A stretch of DNA of 64,000 nucleotides from Syngnathus acus (lineage: Eukaryota; Chordata; Actinopteri; Syngnathiformes; Syngnathidae), in contig NC_051091.1 in the NCBI RefSeq assembly GCF_901709675.1, positions 1,053,967-1,117,966 on the forward strand, in the 5' to 3' direction. A model generated the notes under the pieces. It made no database searches, was not told the origin of the DNA, and saw nothing but the letters and a program-made list of their open reading frames with translations. Each line of letters begins with the position of its first letter. Position 1 is the stretch's first letter. This document shows positions 1-12,320 of this stretch, one piece after another. Both the position numbers and the translations under genes were made by a program.

Positions 1-431
1 ATCCCCAACTACTTTTAAAATGTTATTAAGCTACTTGAGATTGTTGACATTATGAACTTTTGAAAACAAGCTTTACATGTCAGACAGGAGCTACAGTAAG
101 TTTAGCCTGGGTTGCTAGTGGGGAGTCTTCTCCACATGTGCATTTGAATACGCACTCTAGACAAGTTTTGAAGTCGCTTTTGGCCATTTACTTTTAGAGT
201 TAGGGTTTCACAATTTTGAAATGATACTGAGTTTGGGGATCACAGTTTGTGATGTATTCACGGTACCATTGAAACGATCAATATAGGAAATTCGAAACGA
301 TGACATTTTTTGCTATTCATGGCAGGGCTCAGGAATGTGATTTTTTTTTTTGCACCACTTTTGCCCAAAAATGACAACACAGTACACTAAGAATGATGAG
401 CAAGCGTCGTTTGCCAGACTCGTTTGCTCAC
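1..431 (-). other. ppm1j: ppm1j intron 2 (partial)
   Basis: Begins with the GTGAGC donor on the minus strand at 431-426 and runs off the left edge. I found no further PP2C exon in it; the expected next conserved segment (YYWGLFDGH-like) is not encoded here. No repeat of note. Confidence 0.8.
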
Positions 432-603
432 GTGCCCTCTCTCAGGCTCCTGATCGGATGTCATGAGTGAAGTTTGCCCTTGGCTCACCCCGTTGTCCTC
501 CAGCAGAGTGGAGTTGCGCTGTTTGCCGCTGGACTTTCTCACATACACCTTCTCACAGGAGGCCTGGTCCTCGTTCAGCATGCTCTTGCCGGCATTGATC
601 ACC
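432..603 (-). CDS. ppm1j: PPM1J-like protein phosphatase, coding exon 2
   Basis: Second coding exon of a PP2C-family metal-dependent Ser/Thr phosphatase (PPM1H/J/M group). On the minus strand a CAG acceptor (604-606) precedes base 603, whose G completes the split Glu codon left by exon 1. The exon then encodes 57 residues beginning VINAGKS and containing NEDQASCE, the group's N-terminal PP2C motif, in which the acidic pair sits at the metal-binding catalytic centre in related enzymes. A charged, Ser-rich stretch follows. The exon ends in phase 0 at a GTGAGC donor (431-426). The wording CE.VYV resembles my memory of PPM1J more than PPM1H, and the neighbouring TAFA gene also favours ppm1j. The remaining catalytic exons are outside the window, so the gene is partial by position, not broken. 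The family call is very secure; the paralogue is less so. Confidence 0.93.
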
Positions 604-1870
<1,267 letters not shown>

Positions 1871-2169
1871 TCGGCGTATCCGGTGTGCCAGGGGAGCCTG
1901 CTGCCTCGCTTGAGCGTCAGCACCGGCCGCGATGCGTGCTCGGTGGAGTACTGCAGCAGCTCCGGGGTGAGCTCCAAGAAATCGGGCCGGCCGTAGGGGA
2001 AGCGCGGCGGCAGGCCGTCAGCTCCCCCGGACTCCGCACCGCTGCCTCCACCTCCACCGTGATGGTTGTGATGATGGTGGTGGTGGTGTTGGTGTTGGTG
2101 GTGATGGTGGCCGTGGGGCATCATCCCTCCCACCAGCGTGGACATGGCGCTTTTCACTTTGCTGATCAT
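1871..2169 (-). CDS. ppm1j: PPM1J-like protein phosphatase, coding exon 1
   Basis: First coding exon of the same phosphatase. I start it at the ATG at 2169-2167 (MISKVKSAMS), because PPM1H and PPM1J begin with the same kind of short Met-x-x-(K/R)V(K/R)SAV leader. An in-frame ATG three codons upstream (2178) is an alternative. From the chosen start the exon gives 99 codons plus two bases. Residues 19-37 are a histidine tract (15 His of 19), followed by a Gly run. Then comes the conserved segment LPPRFPYGRPDFLEL and, at the end, LPWHTGYAE. The donor is GTGAGT (1870-1865). The split GA|G joins exon 2 in frame to read GYAEVINAGKS, an exact family junction. The His/Gly block is low-complexity and probably disordered. 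The local DNA is GC- and CpG-rich, unlike its surroundings. Confidence 0.92.
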
Positions 2170-2420
2170 CGTCGGCATCGATTCGTGCGCCGACGCACAA
2201 CAAACACAAAAGAAAAGAATCAAATAAAAAGGAGAGAAAGCAAAGGGTTCGCACTAGGGAGGCGAACGGAAGACGCAGTCAATGACGAGGAGCATTTCAG
2301 GAAGCGAGCTCTCTTTTTTTTCTTTCCCCTCCCCTCCTCTGAGCACCCATGTGACGACCAGGCGGCGTTTGCCTCATTCACAGCCCCCAGTAAAAAAAAA
2401 AAAAAAAAAACAACCCTTAC
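2170..2420 (-). promoter_or_regulatory. ppm1j: ppm1j 5' leader and probable promoter region
   Basis: Sequence immediately upstream of the ppm1j start on the minus strand. The CpG-rich character of exon 1 extends into it, and it ends near a 19-base homopolymer A tract (2392-2410). I cannot place the transcription start: no convincing TATA box stands at a defined distance. The assignment rests only on position and composition. An upstream in-frame ATG at 2223 would add 18 residues including a short hydrophobic CVCCAS-like stretch, but this has no family counterpart that I know. Confidence 0.45.
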
Positions 2421-3763
2421 GCACATCAAAATGTATATAAGTACGCATATATGTACTGCATTCGGGGCGGCTTTGTTTGTACACATGTCACATGTCTCCA
2501 ATCACTAGCCTACAACATAATCTTTATATTACTGCAAATATTTTTAGGGAAAAAATAAATAAAAATCTCCGGGCGCTAAATACAAAACAACTAAACTAGA
2601 AATTTCGGCAAATTCAGTTCTGGTTCTTGCATATAAGTTCGGCTGGTGCAACGCCCTTGATCTTACTTACAGTTTTTATATGGTCAAATGATGTTGTTTA
2701 TTCGAGCTGATGCAATGTCAAACATAACTATATGTTGAGGTGACCTAACAGGGCTTTATCTCAGGGCATAATCCATTTCTCAGCTTATCTCTTACGCTGA
2801 TATCAGCGGATGTGTACTTTTATGACGCAACTATTTGATTATAAGAGCCTGTTGTGATTCCATCTGTTATCAGCAACAACAGAACATAAGGTGCATTCAA
2901 ACAAGGTATTTTCATTGAAATGTAATCTACTTCATTCCACTTCATTTGTATTTCTTTTTATTCCAATATATAGACTTTACATGTAGCTATTTAGTTTTGT
3001 TGTGGTATTGTTATCATCAGTATTTTTATTCTTCATGTTTTGCAACGTAAGTGACGACAACATGATTGAGCTTGCGCTTTTGTGAGTTGTCCACTAGATG
3101 GACTTCAAGTACTGCTCTTCTATGTCCTGTTATTTTCTGTGGTCATAGATTTGCACTTTGTCGCTTCATCACCTGTTTCACTTCATGTTTTTAGTCTTTT
3201 TGATATTCCTCACCGGTTTCTCCATTGTTGACATTGTTTTTTTTTTGTAGCTGCCTTTACCTTTGTGTTCTTGGTCGCTGACTTCTTGGCCATATGCCTC
3301 TTCTTTTTGTGCTTCATCTTCTCCATCCTCAGATGCCAGCCACAGTTTGTACTGTGTTTTTGTAGATGATAGTATTTGTTGATTGTTGTCCATCACCTGA
3401 CACCACCTCAGCAAGGTGGTTCCCTTTGATTACAGTAGTCTACCCTCTTTAGAGACCGGGCCAAGATGGCTGCTCCTTTTCCGGCTCTATTGCTAGAAAG
3501 CCATTAACGGCTCATGCGGGACAAAGGTCGGCAAAAGACGCGGTGCCCGCCCGCCCGCACGCACACGGTCATCAAGCCTCTAGCCTGTAGCGGCCTCTAG
3601 CCGAGTGTCTGCGGCGGAAGAAGAATAACTGTCCCAGCGGCTGTGGACCTGTTGGACTAACTGAGGGCATTAAGCGGCGTTTCCGCTGCATTATTGATGG
3701 CTGGCTCCATTCCTGAGGCCATTATGCCTCCTATTTTCCCTCTCACAGTAGTCTGCCTGCTTG

Positions 3764-3794
<31 letters not shown>

Positions 3795-5290
3795 TCCGTC
3801 CCACATGTCTTCAGACACACTTTGGCAACAACCAAGGCAAGCGAGGGTTCAGGGGGAGTTCCGTGCCGTGTGCTGTTATTTTAAGCAGCGCCGCTGGAAT
3901 TGACGTCCACCCCGCATTTACTTTTGGACAAGGCCAAGTCATCATATAACAGCAAAATGAGTGACAGATTGTACACTTTGACATGTTTGGACGGAGCCCT
4001 TGTTCTGGTCAATTTCCAAGCGTTTCGGTCTTTGGTGGCATCTTTGCTGAGGAAAGCTTCGACGGGAAAAAGACAAACAAAAGAACTGAAGGAGATGTGA
4101 TTTCAGGTGTTCTGAACACAGCAAATGCTTCAAATGAGGGCTTTTCCTTTTCATTTTAACGCCCAAATGACCACAGCGACCTCGTGACTCATCTGTGGCT
4201 GCCACATCCGTCCGTCGTGGGCACTAGCTCTCAAAACACAAAAGTGAGCGCCGGCGGCTTCTGCTATCTGCGCTCGCACAGCTGGAGACTCCTCACCTCA
4301 AGGCCGACCTCATCCTGTCAGATGATTTAATGAGCGGCGCCCGTGTCACAAAGTCCGGTGTCAGGGAATGACAAGATGGGTCCGCACAATGCACCAAAGA
4401 TTAATGAGGTCATCGCTTTGCTCTGTGAGCGCGTGACAGAGAGGAAGGAGGGAAATAGGATGTTCTTTGGGGATCATATCATGACAGACATAAATAGAAT
4501 CAAAAGAGCAACTTCCCTATTCACAGGCAATGATTGACGTGTGTAGCATAGGTAGGCGTAGATCAGCACGGAAAATCCTGCCTTACCCTGCCGGGTCAAT
4601 GCTAATGTCCTGACATTCTCCCAACATTTGGGTATTCATCTGTGTGTGTTTCCATTCAGGAGGATTACAGCTCACAAGGTGTTCGCAAAAAAAATTAATA
4701 ATAATAAAAAAAGAAAAAGTTGGCCAAAGTCAAGAGCGTATGCGACACAATAAGATGAATTGTTACCCGAGGGAAAAGCCAGTGTGTGAGAAATGGAAAA
4801 TAAAATTCCAACAATAACAAAATGAGTGGAGGGAAGAGTTCCTGCCGCTAATGCTTGAGAAGAGAGTTGACCACGCAGCTTCCGTTGCTGTAGACGCTGG
4901 TTATGTCTCAGACAGCAGTTAGTGCATGAAACACTTTGAAAAGTCTTAACTCCATATAATATTCAATGACCACATCATTTGCTAGCCTAAAGCCAGGATC
5001 CCATACACCGACCGTAAGGCCCTGTTAAAACACTTTCCCTCCCCTCCCTCCGATCAAAGTCTTGAATGATCCAAAGTCTTTCACAGATCATCCTGACTTG
5101 TTTGATTGGGTGTGTTCTAATGCAAAAAAGGATGCCACAGTACATATGACAATAAAGATAAAGAAAGCTAAGATGGGATACAATAAGAGTGACCAAAGTG
5201 TGTCTCATGGAGACAAAAGGCTGCTTCACTCACCCAAAGCTGTTGCCATATCATCCTCCTCAACAAGCCTTGAGGTGAGGTCAACTCAGC
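2421..5290. other. intergenic DNA upstream of ppm1j
   Basis: No gene recognised. It contains a short (TGCC)n tract (3753-3795). A more GC-rich stretch at 3440-3720 and another at about 4230-4390 contrast with the AT-rich remainder and read like possible regulatory or conserved sequence. A 78-codon Lys/Glu-rich minus-strand frame (3178-3414) has no recognisable homology. Confidence 0.5.
3753..3795. repeat. (TGCC)n microsatellite
   Basis: Tandem TGCC tetranucleotide with one early variant (TGCT), about 10 units. Confidence 0.9.
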
Positions 5291-5299
5291 TCCCTCCCT

Positions 5300-5320
5300 G
5301 ACGTCACCACAGGGGGGCGC
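5300..5320. promoter_or_regulatory. CRE palindrome abutting a CTCF-like motif
   Basis: A full 8-base cyclic-AMP response palindrome TGACGTCA (5300-5307) runs straight into CCACAGGGGGGCGC (5307-5320), which resembles the CTCF core with about two departures from consensus. It sits in a GC-richer block (about 5260-5700) in the shared upstream interval. Motif matches alone do not prove binding. Confidence 0.35.
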
Positions 5321-5849
5321 TACAACAACGGCACAGACGCTCATTGCTGTTCCGTGGTACAGCGGGATGATTCCGGCGTCTCTCATCAGCCGTCGGACGC
5401 CTCCAGTCCAAATCATTCTTCCGACCAGAGGAAGACGCAGCTCCAAAGAAAATACAACCGCAACTGGTCCACACGATGGAGGATTCTTGTCCCATCATTC
5501 GTTCTATTGCATGACAAATGGCAAAAAGCATGCGTGACGGCTGAGCGTTTGCACAAGACGCTCGGAAGCACCAGAAGATGAGGAGAAGTTGAGGAGCCGC
5601 AACTTTTATCACTTTCAAGCTGCCTCTCGCCTCCATCACACTTGCACCGACCGGTGGATTGTTTGTGCGCGTCTGGAGAACGACACAAGAACACAAACTG
5701 AGTGCATCGTTTCACACCAAGGTTATGTTTTTTGGAGCCGAGGGGAAATTGCTTTTTCTCCAACAACAACAACAAGAAGAAGATGTCTGGCTGGGCTTTG
5801 TGGTTGAAAATGGAGAATAAATGAAATCTCGGGATTAATTGACATCACG

Positions 5850-7180
5850 ACGTCAGGTAGGACGTGCCTCACTCTTAATTGCATTTGAATGAAGTTCATG
5901 CGTGTACTATTTTTTATTTATTTTTGGATGGATGGATCCGACACATCGGAAATATCATTTAGCCTACAATACAGGTCCTCTGATAATCGTGATTTCAATG
6001 GTGTGGCTACGCAGCAGGCTGTCTTGAAAGGTGCATTTGTGCAGCATCTCTATTTGGATGCACAAAAAAGACTCTTCTGTCTTGCCTGCACTCCATCCAT
6101 GCTGAGTGGATGCAGAGCCCAAGTCGTGATACGTGATCTTCAGCTCAAATGGCAAGAGAGAGAAAGACCCCCCTCACCCCACCCACCTTCCCCTATTTAC
6201 ACCTCTTATCGCCTCAATATCAAAGGCTGCAGATACTTTTGATATGATGGGCAAGAAGACATCCCATTTATGCATCATCTACAAAGCCATGCAGAGGTTG
6301 TTGCTCAGAGATGCTTCATGGCTGCTGGAGGACCGTGAACAGATAGAGAGTGAGGGGGGAAAAAAAACCCCAAAAAACTTCAGGTCCACATTTGTCACAG
6401 TTCCGGATGGCATGCCGATGATCGGACTGGTATCCTTTGAAATGAGCAGACTGCGTCATTTAACATGACATCACACAGCGGCTTCTTTTACCAATACAGT
6501 GAAGCCTTATTCACGGTGAGGGATCTGCCCACTCTGTGGAGGTAAAAAGCTTAAGCGCAGAGAGGCTATGGTCCAACTTTTTTGAAATGATTTACTCAAA
6601 GTGAATAAAACACGGTATTTCATATCACGTTGTGTTCCGAACGATACATTTCGATTTGTTACAATAAGTAACGATACAATATGTTATCATAAGTTATGTT
6701 AAATTTTGCTAGGTTATGATGCAGAACAATATAAGATGATGAGGTTTTTTCTAAATACTTTTTAAAATTCATTCTGATGAGGTACGATAATGCCACATTA
6801 CGTTAGGTCCGTCAGATGTCACGATGTTCTGTTCTGTTGTCATCTGTAACAATGCCTTCTTTTTTCCTGATTCTTTACAATCAGGTCGTATGTTCTGTAG
6901 CATCATGTTATGCTAGTATGCTACATTACAACATGCTATGTTATTTTGCAATTCTTGAGGTACAATTGAGGTAAGCTCACATAGTATCATGATTGTCAAT
7001 AGTAAGATTCATCACGATTGATGATAAATAATGCGATGATAAGGTTTAAGCTATTTTATGCCACAACAATTTGTTATAAGGAGATTTTAAACACATCCAA
7101 GCCTATGAAACACTTTTGAAATCACACTGTAAACATATTGAAATACAAAATTGCAAGCATAAAATGTATCGTAAATACAA
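5850..7180. other. AT-rich intergenic stretch
   Basis: No gene recognised. The segment 6590-7180 is very AT-rich and repetitive in flavour, with recurrent TTATG/GATGA/TGCTA words but no clean repeat period. Nothing else of note. Confidence 0.5.
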
Positions 7181-7281
7181 TGTTAGTGTCCTAATGATGT
7201 GCCTTTAAGAAGCAAGGTGTTGGTCAGTCTGTGTGTGAGTGTCTGTGCGTGAGCTGTGGCTGACAGCAGCATTGGCTTTAC

Positions 7282-7303
7282 ATCCTGTCTCCCATCCATG
7301 TGT
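7282..7303 (+). repeat. 22-bp exact direct repeat, copy 1
   Basis: This 22-base segment (starting ATCCTGTCTCCC, ending CATGTGT) recurs exactly at 7623-7644, 341 bases away, with unrelated sequence between. Confidence 0.85.
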
Positions 7304-7622
7304 GGTCCCAGAATGAGCGCGTTTACAAAAAGGTTCACAAAGCAAAAATGCGCTTTGATTAGTTCACCTTTGTGCAAATTTTGAAAGAGTTCATGAACTT
7401 TCATTTCAAGTCAATCGTCTGCTAACTTTGCAGGGATTTGGGGTTCCGATGACGTTCTCTCTTTCATGGCAGTTGCCTCCAGGCAGGTGAAACATCCATT
7501 CATTTGGAGACGCCTTTGGGACCAAGGCCAGTTGAGCCTATTATTTTTGCAGCGTTGCACCAGATGATGGGAAGCCTTGTCAATGACTATGTTTTATTGT
7601 CTTCAAGACTGTGATTTGCATG

Positions 7623-7644
7623 ATCCTGTCTCCCATCCATGTGT
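7623..7644 (+). repeat. 22-bp exact direct repeat, copy 2
   Basis: Second copy of the element at 7282-7303. The flanks differ, so this is not a tandem array. Confidence 0.85.
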
Positions 7645-7689
7645 TCACCTTGTTCCTGTAACTGCCCTTCATCCTTTTTGACAACTGTT

Positions 7690-8110
7690 GTGCGGTCAGC
7701 TCTTTGTTCCCCCGCTCCCCTCCCCTCCCGTCCTCTCTGGCTCTTCCCTCAATTAGCGCTATCATCGCATTTCATCCTGCGGAGAGCGCATGGTAATAAC
7801 CTTACGCGCCTATTGCGGGCTGATGCAATTCAGCAGTGATTAATTGAAGTCTCCTCAGAGAGTCCGAAGAGGCGTAGATCTTTCCTCCCCCCCCCACGCC
7901 TTTCGGCCGCCCCACCCCACCCCTCGGCTGACAGGAGAGCCATTATATTGTTTTATAGATCGCCATCAGTAGCCCTTGAAGCTGCCTGCGGCCCACTGTT
8001 GTCCTGGAGGCTTTTATTGTGCCGCATTATTGGCTGGCGTTGCTGACAGGCGGAGCAAAGGCCACCCTGGGATTAGTGGAGATGGGGGGGCTAGAGTGAC
8101 AGCTAGTGAG
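7690..8110. promoter_or_regulatory. candidate conserved non-coding element
   Basis: No open frame or transposon signature. It is a balanced-composition block rich in homeodomain-like ATTA/TAAT cores beside GC-rich words (for example TTAATTGAAG near 7840 and GGGATTAGTGG near 8070). In fish intergenic DNA this texture is typical of conserved enhancers, but conservation cannot be tested here. Confidence 0.3.
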
Positions 8111-8745
8111 TGACAATCACGAGCTAGAATCGCTTTGGCTGGTTATAGTTCAGTGTGAGTGTTGTGATGTGAGCTGTGGCCAACAGCAGCTACTTGCGGA
8201 TATTGTCCTTTCAAAAAAAAAATTCTGGACTGTTTGTCCCGTTCTGCTGAAGTATGTTGATACCGTACATATTTTGTGAGCATTTCTATCTTTCATTATC
8301 AATGTGCCAAGGCCAAAATTCATGCCATAATCTTTATCTTCTACTAAGAATCTGTGCTGATCTCTAATTCACAGTGATGCAACACTGCCATCTCTCTTAG
8401 GTTTAGACACATCGCTGGCACGAGACAATTGGATTACAGATAATAAATACAGCAGTGACCGAGTTTTTTTTTCTTTCAATTCACTCGAGTGGCGCTATAT
8501 CAAAGGAACATCGCATTTTCTAAATGGAGGTACTCGTTTTGTTTTGGGCTAAATTAAAGTTCCGCTCTACGATAAAATCATCGGTTACAGAACTATAGGT
8601 TGCGATAGAAAATTAACTTTTCCAGATACAATGAACAGTGGGAAATGTGCAAAGAAGTTTTGTAATTTGACGAGATGATCAACAGCAACTGTACCCACAC
8701 CAGTAGGGCAAGGTTAACATATCCGCAGGCATCGACAAACAAATT

Positions 8746-8991
8746 TCAGCATTCCGAAAGAAAAGGCAGCCAGGGCATTGCAATTTTCACTTTTGAAAAA
8801 GCAACCTTGGCGCTACAAACGGATGCGCCTGCCTGGGCCGCAGCCTCGGCAGGCGCCTGCTTGAAATGCATGAGCCACCGGGAGAGGAGGAGGACGGCCA
8901 GGATGAAGAGGCTCGTCTGGACTTTTTGAGGAGCCACCGCAGGCTGCATTTGCGTTCTCTGCCGGCTTGCCGTTTGCGCTTTCAGATCCAT
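8746..8991 (-). other. unassigned 81-codon open frame with a hydrophobic segment
   Basis: Minus-strand frame opening MDLKAQTASR with a second Met at residue 15. A hydrophobic run TSLFILAVLLL spans about residues 27-37, followed by an Ala/Gln/Glu-rich stretch. The local DNA is GC-richer than its flanks. It superficially looks like a signal peptide or signal-anchor exon, but I recognise no family, and no strong splice donor or poly(A) signal confirms it. It may be chance or a GC-rich regulatory block. Confidence 0.2.
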
Positions 8992-9832
8992 AGTGAGTCA
9001 CGTGTGCAGGTGTGTGCAGGTGAGCAGGAGACTAAAACAATGCATGGAAGCGCTTCATCAACTTAGCACACAAGATGAATATAATAGATGCTGGAATCCA
9101 ATTAGGATAGTGTTTGTTGACTTTTTCTCTCGCTTATTCTTCTATTCAGCATCTACTCAACAGTCCGTTGAATGATTTCATGATGAAGTAGCCTGTTTCG
9201 ATGCTTTTGTTTGCACATACAGTAGGCCCGCCCATTTGTTGAATCAGCAGCAGTAGCACAACAACCTAAGTATCATCCTCCTCCATTTTTTCCTCACTCT
9301 CACGGCAGTAATCTGTGAACCAGAAAAAGTCGGCCCATCTAGCGACATGATTAGGCCCAATTTTGGAACGTGTTCTGGTAGGCTAATGTGTTTGGAAAGC
9401 ACTTTTTTTTTCTCCCTCAGCTGGCAAAGCCAATCCAGGGACCCTTTTAAGGGGGTGTGGGAAGGCCCGCCGCCATAGGCAACAAAAGCAGCCTTGTGGC
9501 GCTTCCTGTCGGAGGAGGCAGAGCACATAGCGTGTTTTATTGATGCCATTTAAGGCGAGCATGTCCACAATGGGCCCGGCCGCGATGAAGTGTAACCGCA
9601 GACAAAAAAACATGAAGACAATAAACAAACAAATTGGTTTCCTGGAAGCCAGCGGTGTCCCGCTCGCTCGCTCACTCATGCGACCTGATGTGGCAAGCTG
9701 TTTCTACCGCCTACCTCGGAGATTAGACTCGGAGACGAAGGAAGGCGCAACTCCATCTCTTATTTATTCAGCCTAATTTGCACCATGCGTGTCTGCTGGT
9801 TGCAGCCACGTCTGAGACTCTGTGTGTGTCCG

Positions 9833-9870
9833 GAGAGAGAGACAGACAGAGAGAGAGAGACAGACAGAGC

Positions 9871-9904
<34 letters not shown>

Positions 9905-9928
9905 TAGAGCGAGAGAGAGCGAGCGAGG
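9833..9928. repeat. (GA)n/(GACA)n purine-rich microsatellite
   Basis: Interleaved AG dinucleotides and CAGA tetranucleotides over about 96 bases. Confidence 0.95.
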
Positions 9929-10449
9929 TTGAATGTGTGAGGTGGCTATGGTGACGTTCTTGCAGTGGTCTCCATTCCACCGATGACTTTTATTTGTTTT
10001 GATATTTTGCCACCCGATAAGAATCTCTTTCCGAATGAGTGAACAGCTACTTCTCCAAATGTTGTCTCCCAACTGGTTTCAGGCACTTCAGAGCAGAAGC
10101 ATAGAACGAGAACCACCACGCTGCATCTCAACGGATTCTCGTAGTCGTCGTCCAGCATTTGAGTGGCAATGTCGACGCTGTGAAAGAAGCCGTCGCTCAA
10201 AGGCAGCGGCGACGACGCTTGACTTTCATCTATTGGAACGAGCCCCCCCCCCCCTCGTCGTCTTCTTCTTCCTTGCACTCGTCTCATGCTGGTACACAAT
10301 AGATTGTTGTTGTGGTGCAAGGCAACATTTCTCTGGGCTGATGAATAGAGTAGAAGCGAGTCAACAAGGATGGAAACACTGTCAATGTTTTTTCCGCGAC
10401 ATTAGAAGGAATGGAAAAAGATGTCATCAATGGCATTCATCTTTCTTGA

Positions 10450-10767
10450 TCATCTTCTGTCTCCTGCTGTCTGTTGTCTTGGCTTATTCATCCATTTTTC
10501 CTTCTGGTCTTTGTCGTCATCACTTTGTGCTCTCCCAGTCCCTTCTATTGTCCTCTTTGGCACATTCTTGGCCAATATCATCTTGGACGTGGGCTTCTGC
10601 TTCATCAACTTTTCTTCATCTCGGTCTTTTGTCACTTTGATCGCTTCTGCTTTGCCGTTTTCTGCCTCTCCATCATCTTCTGTCTCTTCCTCCTCTGCAA
10701 CATGTACAATTCCTTCATCAATATCTTCCTTGTCATCTTCATCTGCTTTGTTTCTTGTCTTCTTGTC
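10450..10767 (-). other. unassigned charged open frame
   Basis: On the minus strand the frame stays open for about 105 codons between TAA (just above 10767) and TGA (10450-10452). The first Met is at 10635. The peptide is dominated by Lys, Glu and Asp (for example KADEDDKEDIDEG and VTKDRDEEKLMKQK). The purine-rich strand makes such frames easy to obtain by chance. There is no recognised domain and no clear splice acceptor. It could be a decayed exon or simply purine-biased DNA. Confidence 0.2.
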
Positions 10768-11387
10768 TTACGTAATGGTAAATGCTACTTTGTCCTAAAG
10801 TTGACCTTAATGGCAATCTCATGGATTGATATGATTTCAAAGCTCCAAATCCTAAACGCCCCTCCAAATGGGACAGTTTAGCAAAGAACTGTCCTCAGTC
10901 ACTATTTTATCCTAATTGTATTGCTGTCGGAGCAATTTGCCAGCACTTTATTAAGATGACGGGCACGGTGGTTCTTTTTCAGAGCAGCATGCCGCTTTAC
11001 CGCTTTTCACATATAAAGCAGAATTAAACGCCTCGCCTCGGTAAAAACAATTTACTTCTCCTGACCTTGCTGTTTTCTCTGACTGTCTCCGCACACGCAC
11101 ACACACACATTCACAAGGTCCCTCACCGACAATAGCAGCAGTCGTGCGGCGGGATTAATTTCTCCTGGGCTTTGGACGCGGGTGCAAGAAAATAAAAGGG
11201 AAGGCAACTCAGGGGAAGCGCTCCACATGCACCTCGCCCCATTCTCACCTTTCCTCTCTGCTTTGCATGCGCCTCTCGCAAACACTTTGAGGTCGCCCGC
11301 CGCGCTTATGTGCTCAATTGTTTGCTCCAAAGGCAAATCCGGGAACCAATTGTCACATCAGAAGTATGAGCTGCTAAATAAACTGGA

Positions 11388-11446
11388 CTTCCTTCCTTCC
11401 TTCCTTCCTTCCTTCCTTCCTTCCTTCCTTCCTTCCTTCCTTCCTT
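11388..11446. repeat. (CTTC)n microsatellite
   Basis: Perfect tetranucleotide array of 59 bases, nearly 15 units. Confidence 0.97.
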
Positions 11447-12099
11447 GTGACTGCAGATATAAAATTCTGCTTGTGTTCACAGGTGCCCCCCCCCGCCCCA
11501 GGCATTAATTCATTTACAAATATTTAATAATTCATCTCAGCGGCCCTGCCCCGGGCATCCTGCCGCTGGCGGGTGTGTCTGCATGGACACCTTTTGTGCT
11601 CACTAATTGCATACTATGTCACACTGAGGCGATGGCGTTTTTTTAAGCAGCAGATTTAGGGCAATAAAAGTTGGATGCTTCAGACAAGATTTCATTGGAA
11701 TTGAGAGCCCTGGAATGAACTAGAAATGATGAAATGTCACACGGGGTTATTAATGAATTGATGTGTATGACCTGCTGCCACTACCACCACTTTTCTGTCA
11801 GTTATCTATCCAAGTCCAGTTTTGGATCTAATTATCCTGCGCGATTTTCATGTGGTGCGAGGTGTGTTAAGAGACATTTTATCTTGCCGCCCTGGTTTGA
11901 AAATTGTTGGAGGTGATGATTGAAAATATCAAACCTGACATCTGCTTCGGGGAAGGAGGCTCACGATTGTCAGTGGCCAAATGGTTATGTGTGCTGTGTT
12001 GCTCATCTGGAGGACAATCCACTAGAAGAGCAGAATGTGAAATGACAGAGCTGTGTGTTGCAGGAGGGAGGGAGGTAGCGCTGCTTCATTATAGCTATG

Positions 12100-12320
12100 A
12101 CATGCCACGGGGGCCAGGCTAAAGGAGGATGAAGAGTGGCGTAATTAAGAGCTGCAACTCTCATTCGGGAGAAAAGATGACAAGGGACCAATGTGCGATT
12201 TTCTTCATGAAAATTGACCTGCAGCAAACTCTCACTGGCAGTCTGTCAATGCTTTTAACTTACGACCTCAATAAAAACAATTAAAGCAATGGAGAATTTA
12301 AAGGCGCCTTCGTTCGCATA
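12100..12320. promoter_or_regulatory. candidate conserved non-coding element
   Basis: No gene or repeat. A mixed-composition block with ATTAA/TAATT cores and several AATGCTTTTAAC/CAATTAAAG-like words. It is listed because it resembles enhancer-type sequence. Only cross-species alignment could support it. Confidence 0.22.

Noticed and set aside
1885-2508. 207-codon plus-strand open frame
   Set aside because: It is the antisense shadow of ppm1j exon 1. The His codons on the minus strand create Val/Met runs on the plus strand.
9999-10640. 213-codon plus-strand open frame
   Set aside because: No recognisable domain. It spans a homopolymer C run and then pyrimidine-rich DNA opposite the Lys/Glu-rich frame, so it is most likely a composition artefact.
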